NCBI GenBank assembly: GCA_046734795.1
Contig: JBKPRX010000054.1
Coordinates: 1-6,993, forward strand
DNA: 6,993 nucleotides
Direction of reading: 5' to 3'
Origin: JBKPRX01 sp046734795
GTDB lineage: Bacteria; Actinomycetota; Thermoleophilia; Gaiellales; Gaiellaceae
In this document: positions 1-5,437 of the stretch, piece by piece
Layout of the letters: each line of letters starts with the position of its first letter
How positions within the stretch are numbered: the first letter of the stretch is position 1
Notes under the pieces: generated by a model
Seen by the model: only the letters and a program-made list of their open reading frames with translations
Databases searched by the model: none
What the model was told of the DNA's origin: nothing
Made by a program: the position numbers and the translations under genes

Positions 1-1
1 G

Positions 2-85
2 GTGGCGCGCACGGCGATCGACTCCGGCGCGGCAGCCGAGCGGCTCGACGCGCTCGTCGCGTTCTCGCAGGAGGCATCCGCCTAG
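2..85 (+). CDS. trpD: Anthranilate phosphoribosyltransferase, C-terminal end (partial)
   Basis: Only the last 27 codons and a TAG stop are present; the gene enters from the left edge. The peptide reads as a final helix containing AIDSGAAAERLDALVAF, which resembles the usual C-terminal helix of TrpD (AIDSGKA..LE.L). TrpD transfers the phosphoribosyl group of PRPP to anthranilate in the cytoplasm and supplies the substrate of the next enzyme. The identification depends mainly on position: it lies directly upstream of trpC, with the last base of its stop shared with the GTG start of the next gene (TAGTG). That arrangement suggests translational coupling. The catalytic domain is outside the window, so nothing can be said about its active site. 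Confidence 0.75.
   Translation: MARTAIDSGAAAERLDALVAFSQEASA
69..74 (+). promoter_or_regulatory. Ribosome binding site of trpCF
   Basis: AGGAGG lies inside the last codons of trpD, 10 nt before the GTG at 85. It is the strongest Shine-Dalgarno match near this junction and supports the GTG start. The reading frame is open all the way to the left edge of the window, so frame alone does not fix the start. Confidence 0.7.
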
Positions 86-1245
86 TGGGCCGCTTCGCAA
101 ACGCGCTCGCCACGCCCGACCTCGTCGCGATCGCGGAGTTCAAGCGCCGCTCGCCCTCGGCCGGCGACATCCGCCCCGACGCACGCGTCGAAGACGTCGT
201 TCGCGCGTACACACGCGCGGGCGCAGCGGCGATCTCCGTGCTCGTCGACGAACAGTTCGGCGGCACGATCGACGACCTTCGCGCGGCGCGCGCGGTCACC
301 GACACGCCGCTACTCGCGAAGGGCTTCTTCCGCACCGACGACCAGCTCGTCGAGCTGCGTGACGCCGGCGCCGATGCGGCGCTTCTGATCCTCCGCGACC
401 TCGACGACGAGCAGACGCGACGGCTCATGGAACGTGCGAGCGCTCTCGGTCTCGACACGCTCGTCGAGGCGCACGATGAGCCTGAGCTGCGCCGCGCAGA
501 AGCGCTCGAGGCGCCGGTGGTCGGCGTGAACGCACGCGACCTCTCGACCTTCGCGATCGACCGGAACGCACAGCTCGCGCTCGTCGCGAAGGCGCCGAGA
601 GACCGGATCGTGATCGCCGAGAGCGCAATCCGCACGCGCGCGCAAGGCGCTGCCGCGGAGCTCGCCGGCGCCGACGCGATCCTCGTCGGCACGACGCTCA
701 TGCAGGCGCGTGATCCGGCGGCGAAGCTCGTCGAGCTCGTCTCGCGTCCCGTTGTCAAGGTCTGCGGCATGACGAACCAGGACGACGTCGACGCCGCGCT
801 CGAAGCCGGCGCGGACCTGATCGGCTTCATCTTCGCCGAGGGCTCGCCTCGTCGAGCCGACACGCTGCTGGATGTTCCCGAGACCGCGTTGTCGGTCGCA
901 GTCTTCGTCGGCGAGCCGGAGGAGCGCGGCGCCGACCTCGTCCAGCTCTACGAGCGCGAACCCGGGACTGTGCGCGGCCGCGACGCGGTGCTCTTGCGTG
1001 ACGGCGAACGCGTCGCGACGGTCGTCGACCTGCCGTGGAACGAGGCCGACGCAACGCATCTCGACCGCGCGCGCCGCACGGACGGACGGCTCGTGCTCGC
1101 CGGCAAGCTCGGCCCCGAGAACGTGGCCGACGCCGTCGCGACGGTCGATCCGTGGGCGGTCGACGCCGCCTCGCAGCTGGAGCGCGAACCCGGTGTCAAG
1201 GATCACGCGAAGGTGCGCGCGTTCGTGGAAGGAGCGCGCACATGA
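85..1245 (+). CDS. trpC: TrpC-TrpF fusion: indole-3-glycerol phosphate synthase plus compact PRA isomerase domain
   Basis: A 386-residue fusion for two consecutive steps, from phosphoribosyl anthranilate to CdRP to indole-3-glycerol phosphate. Residues 1-220 are IGPS. The catalytic set is visible: E18 and K20 in IAEFKRRSPS, K79 in LAKGFF, E128 in LVEAH, N149 and R151 in VNARDL, E179 and S180 in IAESAI, and the phosphate loop near G202. The N-terminal 40 or so residues usual in IGPS are missing. The GTG start is favoured by the AGGAGG site and the overlap with trpD. Residues 222-386 are TrpF-like: catalytic Cys is C227 in VKVCGMT, SPRR is at 254-257, LGPENV at 342-347, and the PGVKD end is present. 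This half is about 40 residues short. The usual GG(T/S)G phosphate loop and the VQLHG histidine are not seen, and D315 in VVDLPW is the only plausible counterpart of the catalytic Asp. TrpC function is near certain; TrpF activity is uncertain. Confidence 0.93.
   Translation: MGRFANALATPDLVAIAEFKRRSPSAGDIRPDARVEDVVRAYTRAGAAAISVLVDEQFGGTIDDLRAARAVTDTPLLAKGFFRTDDQLVELRDAGADAALLILRDLDDEQTRRLMERASALGLDTLVEAHDEPELRRAEALEAPVVGVNARDLSTFAIDRNAQLALVAKAPRDRIVIAESAIRTRAQGAAAELAGADAILVGTTLMQARDPAAKLVELVSRPVVKVCGMTNQDDVDAALEAGADLIGFIFAEGSPRRADTLLDVPETALSVAVFVGEPEERGADLVQLYEREPGTVRGRDAVLLRDGERVATVVDLPWNEADATHLDRARRTDGRLVLAGKLGPENVADAVATVDPWAVDAASQLEREPGVKDHAKVRAFVEGART
1227..1234 (+). promoter_or_regulatory. 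Ribosome binding site of trpB
   Basis: GGAAGGAG sits 7 nt before the ATG at 1242. It decides the trpB start over the much longer open frame that extends upstream into trpCF. The trpCF stop and the trpB start overlap as ATGA (1242-1245). Confidence 0.75.
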
Positions 1246-2378
1246 CCGAGCTCGCAACCGAGTTCTTCGGCGCCTACGGCGGCCGTTACGTGCCGGAGAC
1301 GCTGATCCCCGCGCTCGACGAGCTGACCGCGGGCTGGCGCGAAGCGCAGGCGGACGCGATGTTCAGGGCCGAGTTGCACGAGCTGCTCACGAACTACGCC
1401 GGCCGCCCGACGCCGCTGACGCGCGCCGAACGCTTCGCGCCAGACAAGCGCGTCTATCTGAAGCGCGAGGATCTCCTCCACACAGGCGCGCACAAGCTGA
1501 ACAACGCGCTCGGCCAGATCGTGCTCGCACGCAGGCTCGGCAAGCACCGCATCGTCGCGGAGACAGGGGCGGGCCAGCACGGCGTCGCGACGGCGACCGT
1601 CTGCGCGCGCTTCGGGCTCGAATGCGTCGTCTACATGGGCGAGGAAGACATCCGCCGGCAGAAGCCGAACGTCGAGCGCATGCGTCTGCTCGGCGCCGAG
1701 GTCCGCGCTGTCGACTTCGGCACACGCACGCTGAAGGAAGCGACGAGCGAGGCGATCCGCGACTGGATCACGAACGTCGAGACGACGCATTACCTGATCG
1801 GCTCGTGTGTCGGCCCCTCGCCGTACCCGGAGCTCGTACGCGAGCTGCAAGCGGTGATCGGCCGCGAGGCGCGCGCGCAAATCCTCGAGCGCGAAGACCG
1901 CCTGCCGGACGCCGTCGTGGCGTGCGTCGGAGGCGGCTCGAACGCGATCGGGATGTTCGCGGGCTTCGTCGACGACGCCGACGTGCGACTCGTCGGCGTC
2001 GAGGCGGCGGGCGCTGCGTCACTCGGCACCGGCCGCACCGGCGTGCTGCACGGGGCGCGCTCGTCGATCCTCGCCGACGACGACGGCCAGATCGCGGACG
2101 CGCACTCGATCTCGGCCGGGCTCGACTACCCGGGCGTTGGGCCCGAGCACGCGCACCTGCGCGACACCGCGCGCGCCGAGTACCTCGCGTGCACCGACGA
2201 GGAAGCACTCGACGCGTTTCAGCGGCTGACGCGAACCGAGGGCATCATCCCCGCGCTCGAGTCGTCGCATGCGCTTGCGCGCACACTCGATCTCGATGCG
2301 GAACTCATCGTCGTGTGCTTGTCGGGCCGCGGCGACAAGGATCTCGCGGAAGTCCTCCGGCACCTCGGCAGCGACTGA
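1242..2378 (+). CDS. trpB: Tryptophan synthase beta subunit
   Basis: A 378-residue PLP enzyme that condenses indole with L-serine to make tryptophan, as the beta half of the alpha2-beta2 synthase. Visible signatures are the N-terminal FGAYGGRYVPET, the PLP lysine K85 in HTGAHKLNN, catalytic E107 in ETGAGQHG, the phosphate-binding GGGSNA at 230-235, HSISAGLDYPGVGPEHA at 288-304, E333 in EGIIPALESSHA, and S361 in the SGRGDKD motif that contacts the PLP ring nitrogen. It is of the standard TrpB1 type: compact, lacking the long insertion of TrpB2, and adjacent to trpA. The start follows from the Shine-Dalgarno site and the ATGA overlap. One oddity is that the tunnel-lining Tyr-Phe pair of typical TrpB appears as S275-I276. 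Function is confident. Confidence 0.97.
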   Translation: MTELATEFFGAYGGRYVPETLIPALDELTAGWREAQADAMFRAELHELLTNYAGRPTPLTRAERFAPDKRVYLKREDLLHTGAHKLNNALGQIVLARRLGKHRIVAETGAGQHGVATATVCARFGLECVVYMGEEDIRRQKPNVERMRLLGAEVRAVDFGTRTLKEATSEAIRDWITNVETTHYLIGSCVGPSPYPELVRELQAVIGREARAQILEREDRLPDAVVACVGGGSNAIGMFAGFVDDADVRLVGVEAAGAASLGTGRTGVLHGARSSILADDDGQIADAHSISAGLDYPGVGPEHAHLRDTARAEYLACTDEEALDAFQRLTRTEGIIPALESSHALARTLDLDAELIVVCLSGRGDKDLAEVLRHLGSD

Positions 2379-2388
2379 CGTGCACGCG

Positions 2389-3129
2389 ATGAGCTCCGCG
2401 CCCGAACGGAAACGGCTGGTCGTCTATCTCGTCTGCGAGCCGGAGACGCCCGAGCTCGCGCTCGCCGCGATCGAGGGCGGCGCCGACATCGTCGAGCTCG
2501 GCATTCCGTTCTCGGATCCACTCGCCGAAGGCCCGGTAATCCGTCGCGCATCCGAGCGCGCGCTCGCGCGCGGAATGCGCACGCGCCGCTGCCTTGCCGT
2601 CATCACCGAGCTGCGCGCGCAGACCGACGTGCCGATCGTGCCGATGACCTACGCCGCAATCCTCGAGGCCTACGGCTACGAACGCTTCGCGCACGATGCC
2701 GAAGAGGCGGGCGCAACGAGCGCGATCATCGTCGACCTGCCGGTCGAAGAGCATCCGGAGCTGAAGCGCATCCAGCTGATCGCGCCGACCTCGACCGACG
2801 CGCGCATCCGCGCGGCGACCGAACACACCGACGGCTGGCTCTATCTCGTGATGGTCACGGGCACGACCGGAGCCCGTGACACCGTGTCCGACCGGCTGAA
2901 GCCGCTGTTCGAGCGGACGCGCGCCGTTGCGCCCGAGGGATTGCCGCTCTACGCCGGCTTCGGCATCTCGACGCCCGAGCACGCACACGACGTGGCGACG
3001 ATCGCAGACGGCGTCGTCGTGGGGTCGCGCGCAGTCGAGATCGCGGAGCAGGGCCCGGAGTCGCTTCGCGAGTACGTCGCGAGCCTGCGCGAAGCGGTCG
3101 ACACGGCCGGCGCTACAGCTGCTGTCTGA
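2389..3129 (+). CDS. trpA: Tryptophan synthase alpha subunit
   Basis: A 246-residue TIM-barrel lyase that splits indole-3-glycerol phosphate and passes indole to TrpB. Signatures are ELGIPFSDPLAEGP at 36-49 with catalytic Glu E36, PMTYA at 85-89, LIAPTSTDARI at 130-140, the loop-6 TGTTGAR at 157-163, YAGFGIS at 188-194 and the phosphate-site ADGVVVGS at 206-213. Position 47 is Glu (GAA) where the family has the second catalytic acid, Asp60 in Salmonella numbering. The N-terminus is shorter than usual and the first strand reads VVYLVCEPE instead of the common PF.T.G.P. No good Shine-Dalgarno site precedes either candidate start: ATG at 2389, or GTG at 2380 only 1 nt after the trpB stop. Initiation is therefore probably coupled to trpB termination. 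The family assignment is certain; the start is uncertain by three codons. Confidence 0.95.
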   Translation: MSSAPERKRLVVYLVCEPETPELALAAIEGGADIVELGIPFSDPLAEGPVIRRASERALARGMRTRRCLAVITELRAQTDVPIVPMTYAAILEAYGYERFAHDAEEAGATSAIIVDLPVEEHPELKRIQLIAPTSTDARIRAATEHTDGWLYLVMVTGTTGARDTVSDRLKPLFERTRAVAPEGLPLYAGFGISTPEHAHDVATIADGVVVGSRAVEIAEQGPESLREYVASLREAVDTAGATAAV

Positions 3130-3781
3130 CGCCCGCCTCGCGCGCGAGGCCTTCGAGCTGTTCGCCGAGCTCGCCCTCCATCGCGCCGCGAGCCTGCCCG
3201 CGTCTGAAGAGCGGGAGGATCGTCTCCTGATTTGCGTCTTCGAGCGCGAGCGCGAGACCCCCGTAGAGCGCGAGCAGGAACAACGCGAACGCAACCCACC
3301 CGCCCGCGACGAGCAGGCCGTGACGGCCGGTCAGCTCGTAGGCGCTCGCAAGCGCCATTCGGACGCTGGAGATCCCGAGCAGGACGCCGAAGAACGGCTT
3401 CGCCTGGAGCGACACGATCGCGAGCAGAAAGATCGCCGCACCGAACGCGGCGAGAAACAATCCGAACGAGGCACTCGTCGCTCCAGGCTCCGACGTGAAC
3501 AGCGACCAGCCGGTCGCAGACCACGAGCCCGCGAAGAGCGCGAGCGTCGTCGCGCCGATCGTGTCGCGCGCAAGAAATGCGATCGCAGCCGCGAGGAACT
3601 CGAGGGGTGCGACGAACGCAATCAGGAGCAGGCCGGCGTTCTGCGTGTCCGAAGGCGCCGCCCAACCGATCCCTTGTCCTGCGAGCACGAGCATCCCAAT
3701 CCCGAACGAGAAGAAGCCAAGCGGCAAACCGCTGCCGAGCGGCCGGATCATGATTCGCGTGGCGACGCTCTCTGCGTGCAT
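3113..3781 (-). CDS. GPR1/FUN34/YaaH (SatP-like) family six-helix membrane protein
   Basis: A 222-residue integral membrane protein with six hydrophobic segments at about 19-40, 48-71, 74-95, 104-125, 129-150 and 156-180, followed by a charged cytoplasmic tail. The layout fits the GPR1/FUN34/YaaH family, whose studied members (SatP, Ady2) move acetate or succinate. The first helix starts RPLGSGLPLGFFSFG, a variant of the family NPAPLG motif. The last helix has GGWVAFALFLLALYGG, matching the family GG..G....AWYN pattern loosely. The substrate cannot be inferred. Start choice: ATG at 3781 keeps the TRIMIRPLG lead-in. Alternatives are ATG at 3751 (212 aa) and the longer frame from 3847, which would run into the divergent gene; none has a clear Shine-Dalgarno site. 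The 3' end overlaps that of trpA by 17 nt, tail to tail. It appears monocistronic. Confidence 0.8.
   Translation of the reverse strand: MHAESVATRIMIRPLGSGLPLGFFSFGIGMLVLAGQGIGWAAPSDTQNAGLLLIAFVAPLEFLAAAIAFLARDTIGATTLALFAGSWSATGWSLFTSEPGATSASFGLFLAAFGAAIFLLAIVSLQAKPFFGVLLGISSVRMALASAYELTGRHGLLVAGGWVAFALFLLALYGGLALALEDANQETILPLFRRGQARGAMEGELGEQLEGLAREAGVRQQL
3135..3150. repeat. 16-nt perfect palindrome just past trpA
   Basis: GCCTCGCGCGCGAGGC is a perfect palindrome starting 6 nt after the trpA stop and lying inside the 3' coding end of the opposite-strand membrane protein gene. As RNA it could form a 6-bp GC stem with a CGCG loop on either strand. No T run follows, so it is at best a weak or Rho-assisted end. 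GC-rich palindromes of this length may also arise from codon bias alone. Confidence 0.4.
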
Positions 3782-3823
3782 CCGCAAGATGGGTCCCCGA
3801 AGCACCGCTCGTGGAAACCGCGC

Positions 3824-3829
3824 TAGAGT
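3824..3829 (+). promoter_or_regulatory. Candidate -10 element (TAGAGT) of a leaderless promoter for the dehydratase pair
   Basis: TAGAGT matches the actinobacterial TAnnnT -10 pattern and ends 7 nt before the ATG at 3837. Transcription would then begin at or next to the A of the start codon. The gene has no Shine-Dalgarno sequence, which fits a leaderless mRNA. No convincing -35 box is seen 16-18 nt upstream. Confidence 0.4.
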
Positions 3830-3836
3830 CGCGCGC

Positions 3837-4283
3837 ATGGCCGACACGTTCGAGTTTCCGATCGAGGCGACGCACGTTCTCTTCTTCAGACGCGCGGTTG
3901 GGTACGCGGACGCCGAGACGAGCGACGCGGTACCGCCGACGTTTCCGATCGCGGCCGCGCAGTTCGATCCCGATTATCCGCTGCGGCCGAAGCACGGCCA
4001 GAAGTGGTTCGGCTCCGGCCGCGAGCCGATGAGCGGGCCGCCGCCGGTCGCGAACGAAGGGCCGCCGCCGCTTCATGCCGAGCAGCACTTCGAGTACCAC
4101 CGGCCGATCCGCGTCGGCGAGACGCTCACCGTCACGAGCGAGCCCGGTAAGACGTGGGAGCGCGAAGGTCGCGCGGGCACGCTCAAGTTCGCGGAGCGGC
4201 TCACGCACTACCGCGACGCCGCCGGGAACGACGTCGTCACCGGCCGCTCCGTCAGCGTCCAGGTCTTCCGAAAGGACTCGTGA
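3837..4283 (+). CDS. MaoC-like dehydratase, N-domain type partner subunit (HadA-like)
   Basis: A 148-residue single hot-dog-fold protein of the MaoC_dehydrat_N kind. Recognisable parts are the N-terminal FEFPIEATHVLFFRRAVG, where the family has P.E...V..FARA.GD.N, then PPTFPIAAAQFDPDYPLRP at about 33-51, LHAEQHFEYHRPIRVGETL at 79-97 and a C-terminal strand GRSVSVQVF. The catalytic Asp/His pair of hydratase 2 enzymes is absent: the equivalent stretch reads VGYADAETSD. This fits a HadA-type subunit that shapes the acyl-binding site while its partner carries the catalytic residues. The next gene, overlapping by one base, is that partner. The likely role is dehydration of (3R)-hydroxyacyl thioesters in fatty-acid metabolism, acting as a heterodimer in the cytoplasm. 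The ATG was chosen because the in-frame upstream extension lies antisense to the membrane protein gene and has no family similarity. Biological substrate unknown. Confidence 0.8.
   Translation: MADTFEFPIEATHVLFFRRAVGYADAETSDAVPPTFPIAAAQFDPDYPLRPKHGQKWFGSGREPMSGPPPVANEGPPPLHAEQHFEYHRPIRVGETLTVTSEPGKTWEREGRAGTLKFAERLTHYRDAAGNDVVTGRSVSVQVFRKDS
4271..4276 (+). promoter_or_regulatory. Ribosome binding site of the second dehydratase gene
   Basis: AAAGGA, within the last codons of the upstream gene, is 6 nt before the ATG at 4283. Together with the one-base stop/start overlap (TGATG) it fixes the start. Confidence 0.55.
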
Positions 4284-4669
4284 TGCTCGCCGTCGGCGAC
4301 ACGCACGAGGTCGTTCTCGTCGACGACCTGACGCGCACGCAGCTCGTGCAGTACGCCGGCGCGTCGGGCGACTACAACCCGCTCCACTCCGACGAGCCGT
4401 TCGTGACGAAGATCGCCGGCTATCCGTCGGTATTCGCGCACGGGATGCTGACCATGGGCATGACCGGGCGCGCGCTGACTGAATGGCTCGGCTCGGATCT
4501 CCGCAGCTTCGGCGTCCGCTTCAGCAAGCAGGTCTGGCCCGGAGACACGTTGACCGCGCGCTTCGCGGTCGAGAGCGTCGACGACGGAACCGCCAAGATC
4601 GCCGTCGCGGTGCGAAACCAGGACGGCGACGAGGTGCTGGTCGGAAACGCCGAAGCGGCGGCTACCTAG
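4283..4669 (+). CDS. MaoC family (R)-hydroxyacyl dehydratase / enoyl hydratase 2, catalytic subunit (HadB-like)
   Basis: A 128-residue single hot-dog domain with the hydratase-2 signature YAGASGDYNPLHSDEPF at residues 24-40. Asp30 and His35 are the expected catalytic pair. GYPSVFAHGM at 46-55 is the usual conserved segment after it, and FSKQVWPGDTL at 80-90 is the common F...V.PGD.L strand. The enzyme would interconvert (3R)-hydroxyacyl and trans-2-enoyl thioesters. The overlap with the preceding HadA-like gene (TGATG), the size of both proteins and the split of catalytic residues indicate a heterodimeric dehydratase like mycobacterial HadAB. A homodimeric PhaJ-type enzyme is the alternative. 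The last codons lie in the left arm of a strong hairpin and the TAG stop lies in its loop. Confidence 0.88.
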   Translation: MLAVGDTHEVVLVDDLTRTQLVQYAGASGDYNPLHSDEPFVTKIAGYPSVFAHGMLTMGMTGRALTEWLGSDLRSFGVRFSKQVWPGDTLTARFAVESVDDGTAKIAVAVRNQDGDEVLVGNAEAAAT

Positions 4670-4683
4670 AGCCGCCGCTTCGG
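4650..4683 (+). repeat. Perfect 14-bp inverted repeat spanning a stop codon
   Basis: Arms at 4650-4663 and 4670-4683 (core CGAAGCGGCGGCT and its exact complement) enclose a 6-nt loop ACCTAG that contains the TAG stop of the HadB-like gene. The stem is GC-rich and would be very stable, but no T run follows. It could protect the 3' end of the mRNA, cause pausing, or help the terminator that follows. Confidence 0.6.
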
Positions 4684-4690
4684 ACGTGAT

Positions 4691-4737
4691 ACGGGCCGGC
4701 GCCTTCCCGGGACCACCCGCGGCGCCGGCCCGTTTTC
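4691..4737 (+). terminator. Rho-independent terminator of the dehydratase operon
   Basis: Perfect 13-bp inverted repeat: ACGGGCCGGCGCC at 4691-4703 and its complement at 4721-4733, with a 17-nt loop and TTTT at 4733-4736. The position 22 nt past the stop, the stem strength and the T run support intrinsic termination on the plus strand. Read from the minus strand the hairpin lacks a T run, but it lies just beyond the stop at 4748 and may still mark the end of that transcript. Confidence 0.7.
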
Positions 4738-4747
4738 CTGTGGCTTC

Positions 4748-5425
4748 TTACTGGCGTGCCTCGCGGCCGCGCAGCGCGCCGCCGAGCGCCAGGATCGTGA
4801 AGCCGATCCCGCTGAGGAAGAGGGCAATTCCGACGACGATCGCGAAGTTGCCGATCTGCTCAGCCATGTAGGAGGTGTTGAGCGCGGTCGAGAGCGCGGT
4901 CTCAGTGACCCAGAGGTCGCGCGCGCCGTTCGCTACCGGGCCGCCGGTCTTCGGGTTTGTCACCGCGTACTGCGCGTTGTCCGTTCCTCCGCCAACAGCG
5001 AGCTGCGACTTCGGCGCGTTCGCGAGCGCCTGGAAGCGGCCCATCTGCGAGTACGTGTAGCCACCGCTCGCCTCGAGCGCGTGGATCCGCATGTACTGCG
5101 CGAAGGCGCGAGCCTCGCTACCGCTGTTGATCGTGTTGCCCGCGACCGACATCGTCGGGAAGTCGATCTGGCTGAAATTCAGACCGGCGTCCTTGGCTTC
5201 GGCCTTGATAGCTGCCGGAGTCATGTCGGTGCTGCCGACGATCTTCTCCTTCGAGAGGCTCGAGCTCACGGTCGACCGCCCCATGAGGCCGAGCACCATG
5301 GCCGCGATGCCGAATGCCACGAGAACGACGCCTGCCGCGACGCCGCCGTACTCGAGGACCTTGCGGAGCTGAATCGAGTGTGTCTTGCTCTTTTTCTCTA
5401 CCGCTCCTGCAGTCACGCTTGTCAC
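4748..5425 (-). CDS. Two-helix membrane protein with a ~140-residue extracytoplasmic domain, function unknown
   Basis: I do not recognise a named family. The protein has a basic N-terminal tail (KKSK, then QLRK), a first transmembrane helix with GVVLVAFGIAAMVLGLMG, a loop domain of about 140 residues, and a second helix with GNFAIVVGIALFLSGIGF before a short basic tail. Basic residues at both ends predict both termini inside and the loop outside. The loop has no cysteines, contains MTPAAIKAEAKDAGL and several Ser/Thr/Gly/Asn-rich stretches, and has two tyrosines in GGYTYSQMGRF; it may bind a wall component or partner, but this is a guess. Start: the frame opens at GTG 5434. GTG 5425 is preferred because GAGGTGA (5431-5437) is spaced 5 nt before it, while 5434 has no such site. 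It lies 120 nt downstream of msrA on the same strand and may be co-transcribed. Confidence 0.75.
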   Translation of the reverse strand: MTSVTAGAVEKKSKTHSIQLRKVLEYGGVAAGVVLVAFGIAAMVLGLMGRSTVSSSLSKEKIVGSTDMTPAAIKAEAKDAGLNFSQIDFPTMSVAGNTINSGSEARAFAQYMRIHALEASGGYTYSQMGRFQALANAPKSQLAVGGGTDNAQYAVTNPKTGGPVANGARDLWVTETALSTALNTSYMAEQIGNFAIVVGIALFLSGIGFTILALGGALRGREARQ

Positions 5426-5430
5426 TGAAC

Positions 5431-5437
5431 TCACCTC
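5431..5437 (-). promoter_or_regulatory. Ribosome binding site deciding the start of the two-helix membrane protein
   Basis: On the minus strand the sequence reads GAGGTGA, then 5 nt, then GTG at 5425. This favours 5425 over the in-frame GTG at 5434, which is itself part of the Shine-Dalgarno-like sequence. Confidence 0.5.

Noticed and set aside
748..1245. Frameshift or sequencing error as the explanation for the short TrpF domain
   Set aside because: The other frames across this stretch do not contain the missing TrpF motifs, and third-position GC stays high in the main frame throughout.
310..1257. Long minus-strand open frame (315 codons) opposite trpCF
   Set aside because: It is Arg/Asp/Glu-rich with no recognisable motif and lies antisense to a gene with clear catalytic residues. 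It is a high-GC shadow frame.
872..2392. 506-codon plus-strand open frame across trpCF and trpB
   Set aside because: It is an Arg/Ser/Ala-rich, low-complexity translation spanning two verified genes in another frame, with no family similarity.
2927..3826. Plus-strand open frame of 299 codons opposite the six-helix membrane protein
   Set aside because: The translation is dominated by Arg, Glu and Asp, the expected complement of hydrophobic codons on the other strand. The minus-strand reading has the transmembrane pattern.
2949..4208. 419-codon minus-strand open frame across the trpA end, the transporter and the HadA-like gene
   Set aside because: It has an Arg-rich composition and overlaps three genes with recognisable products, so it is a shadow frame.
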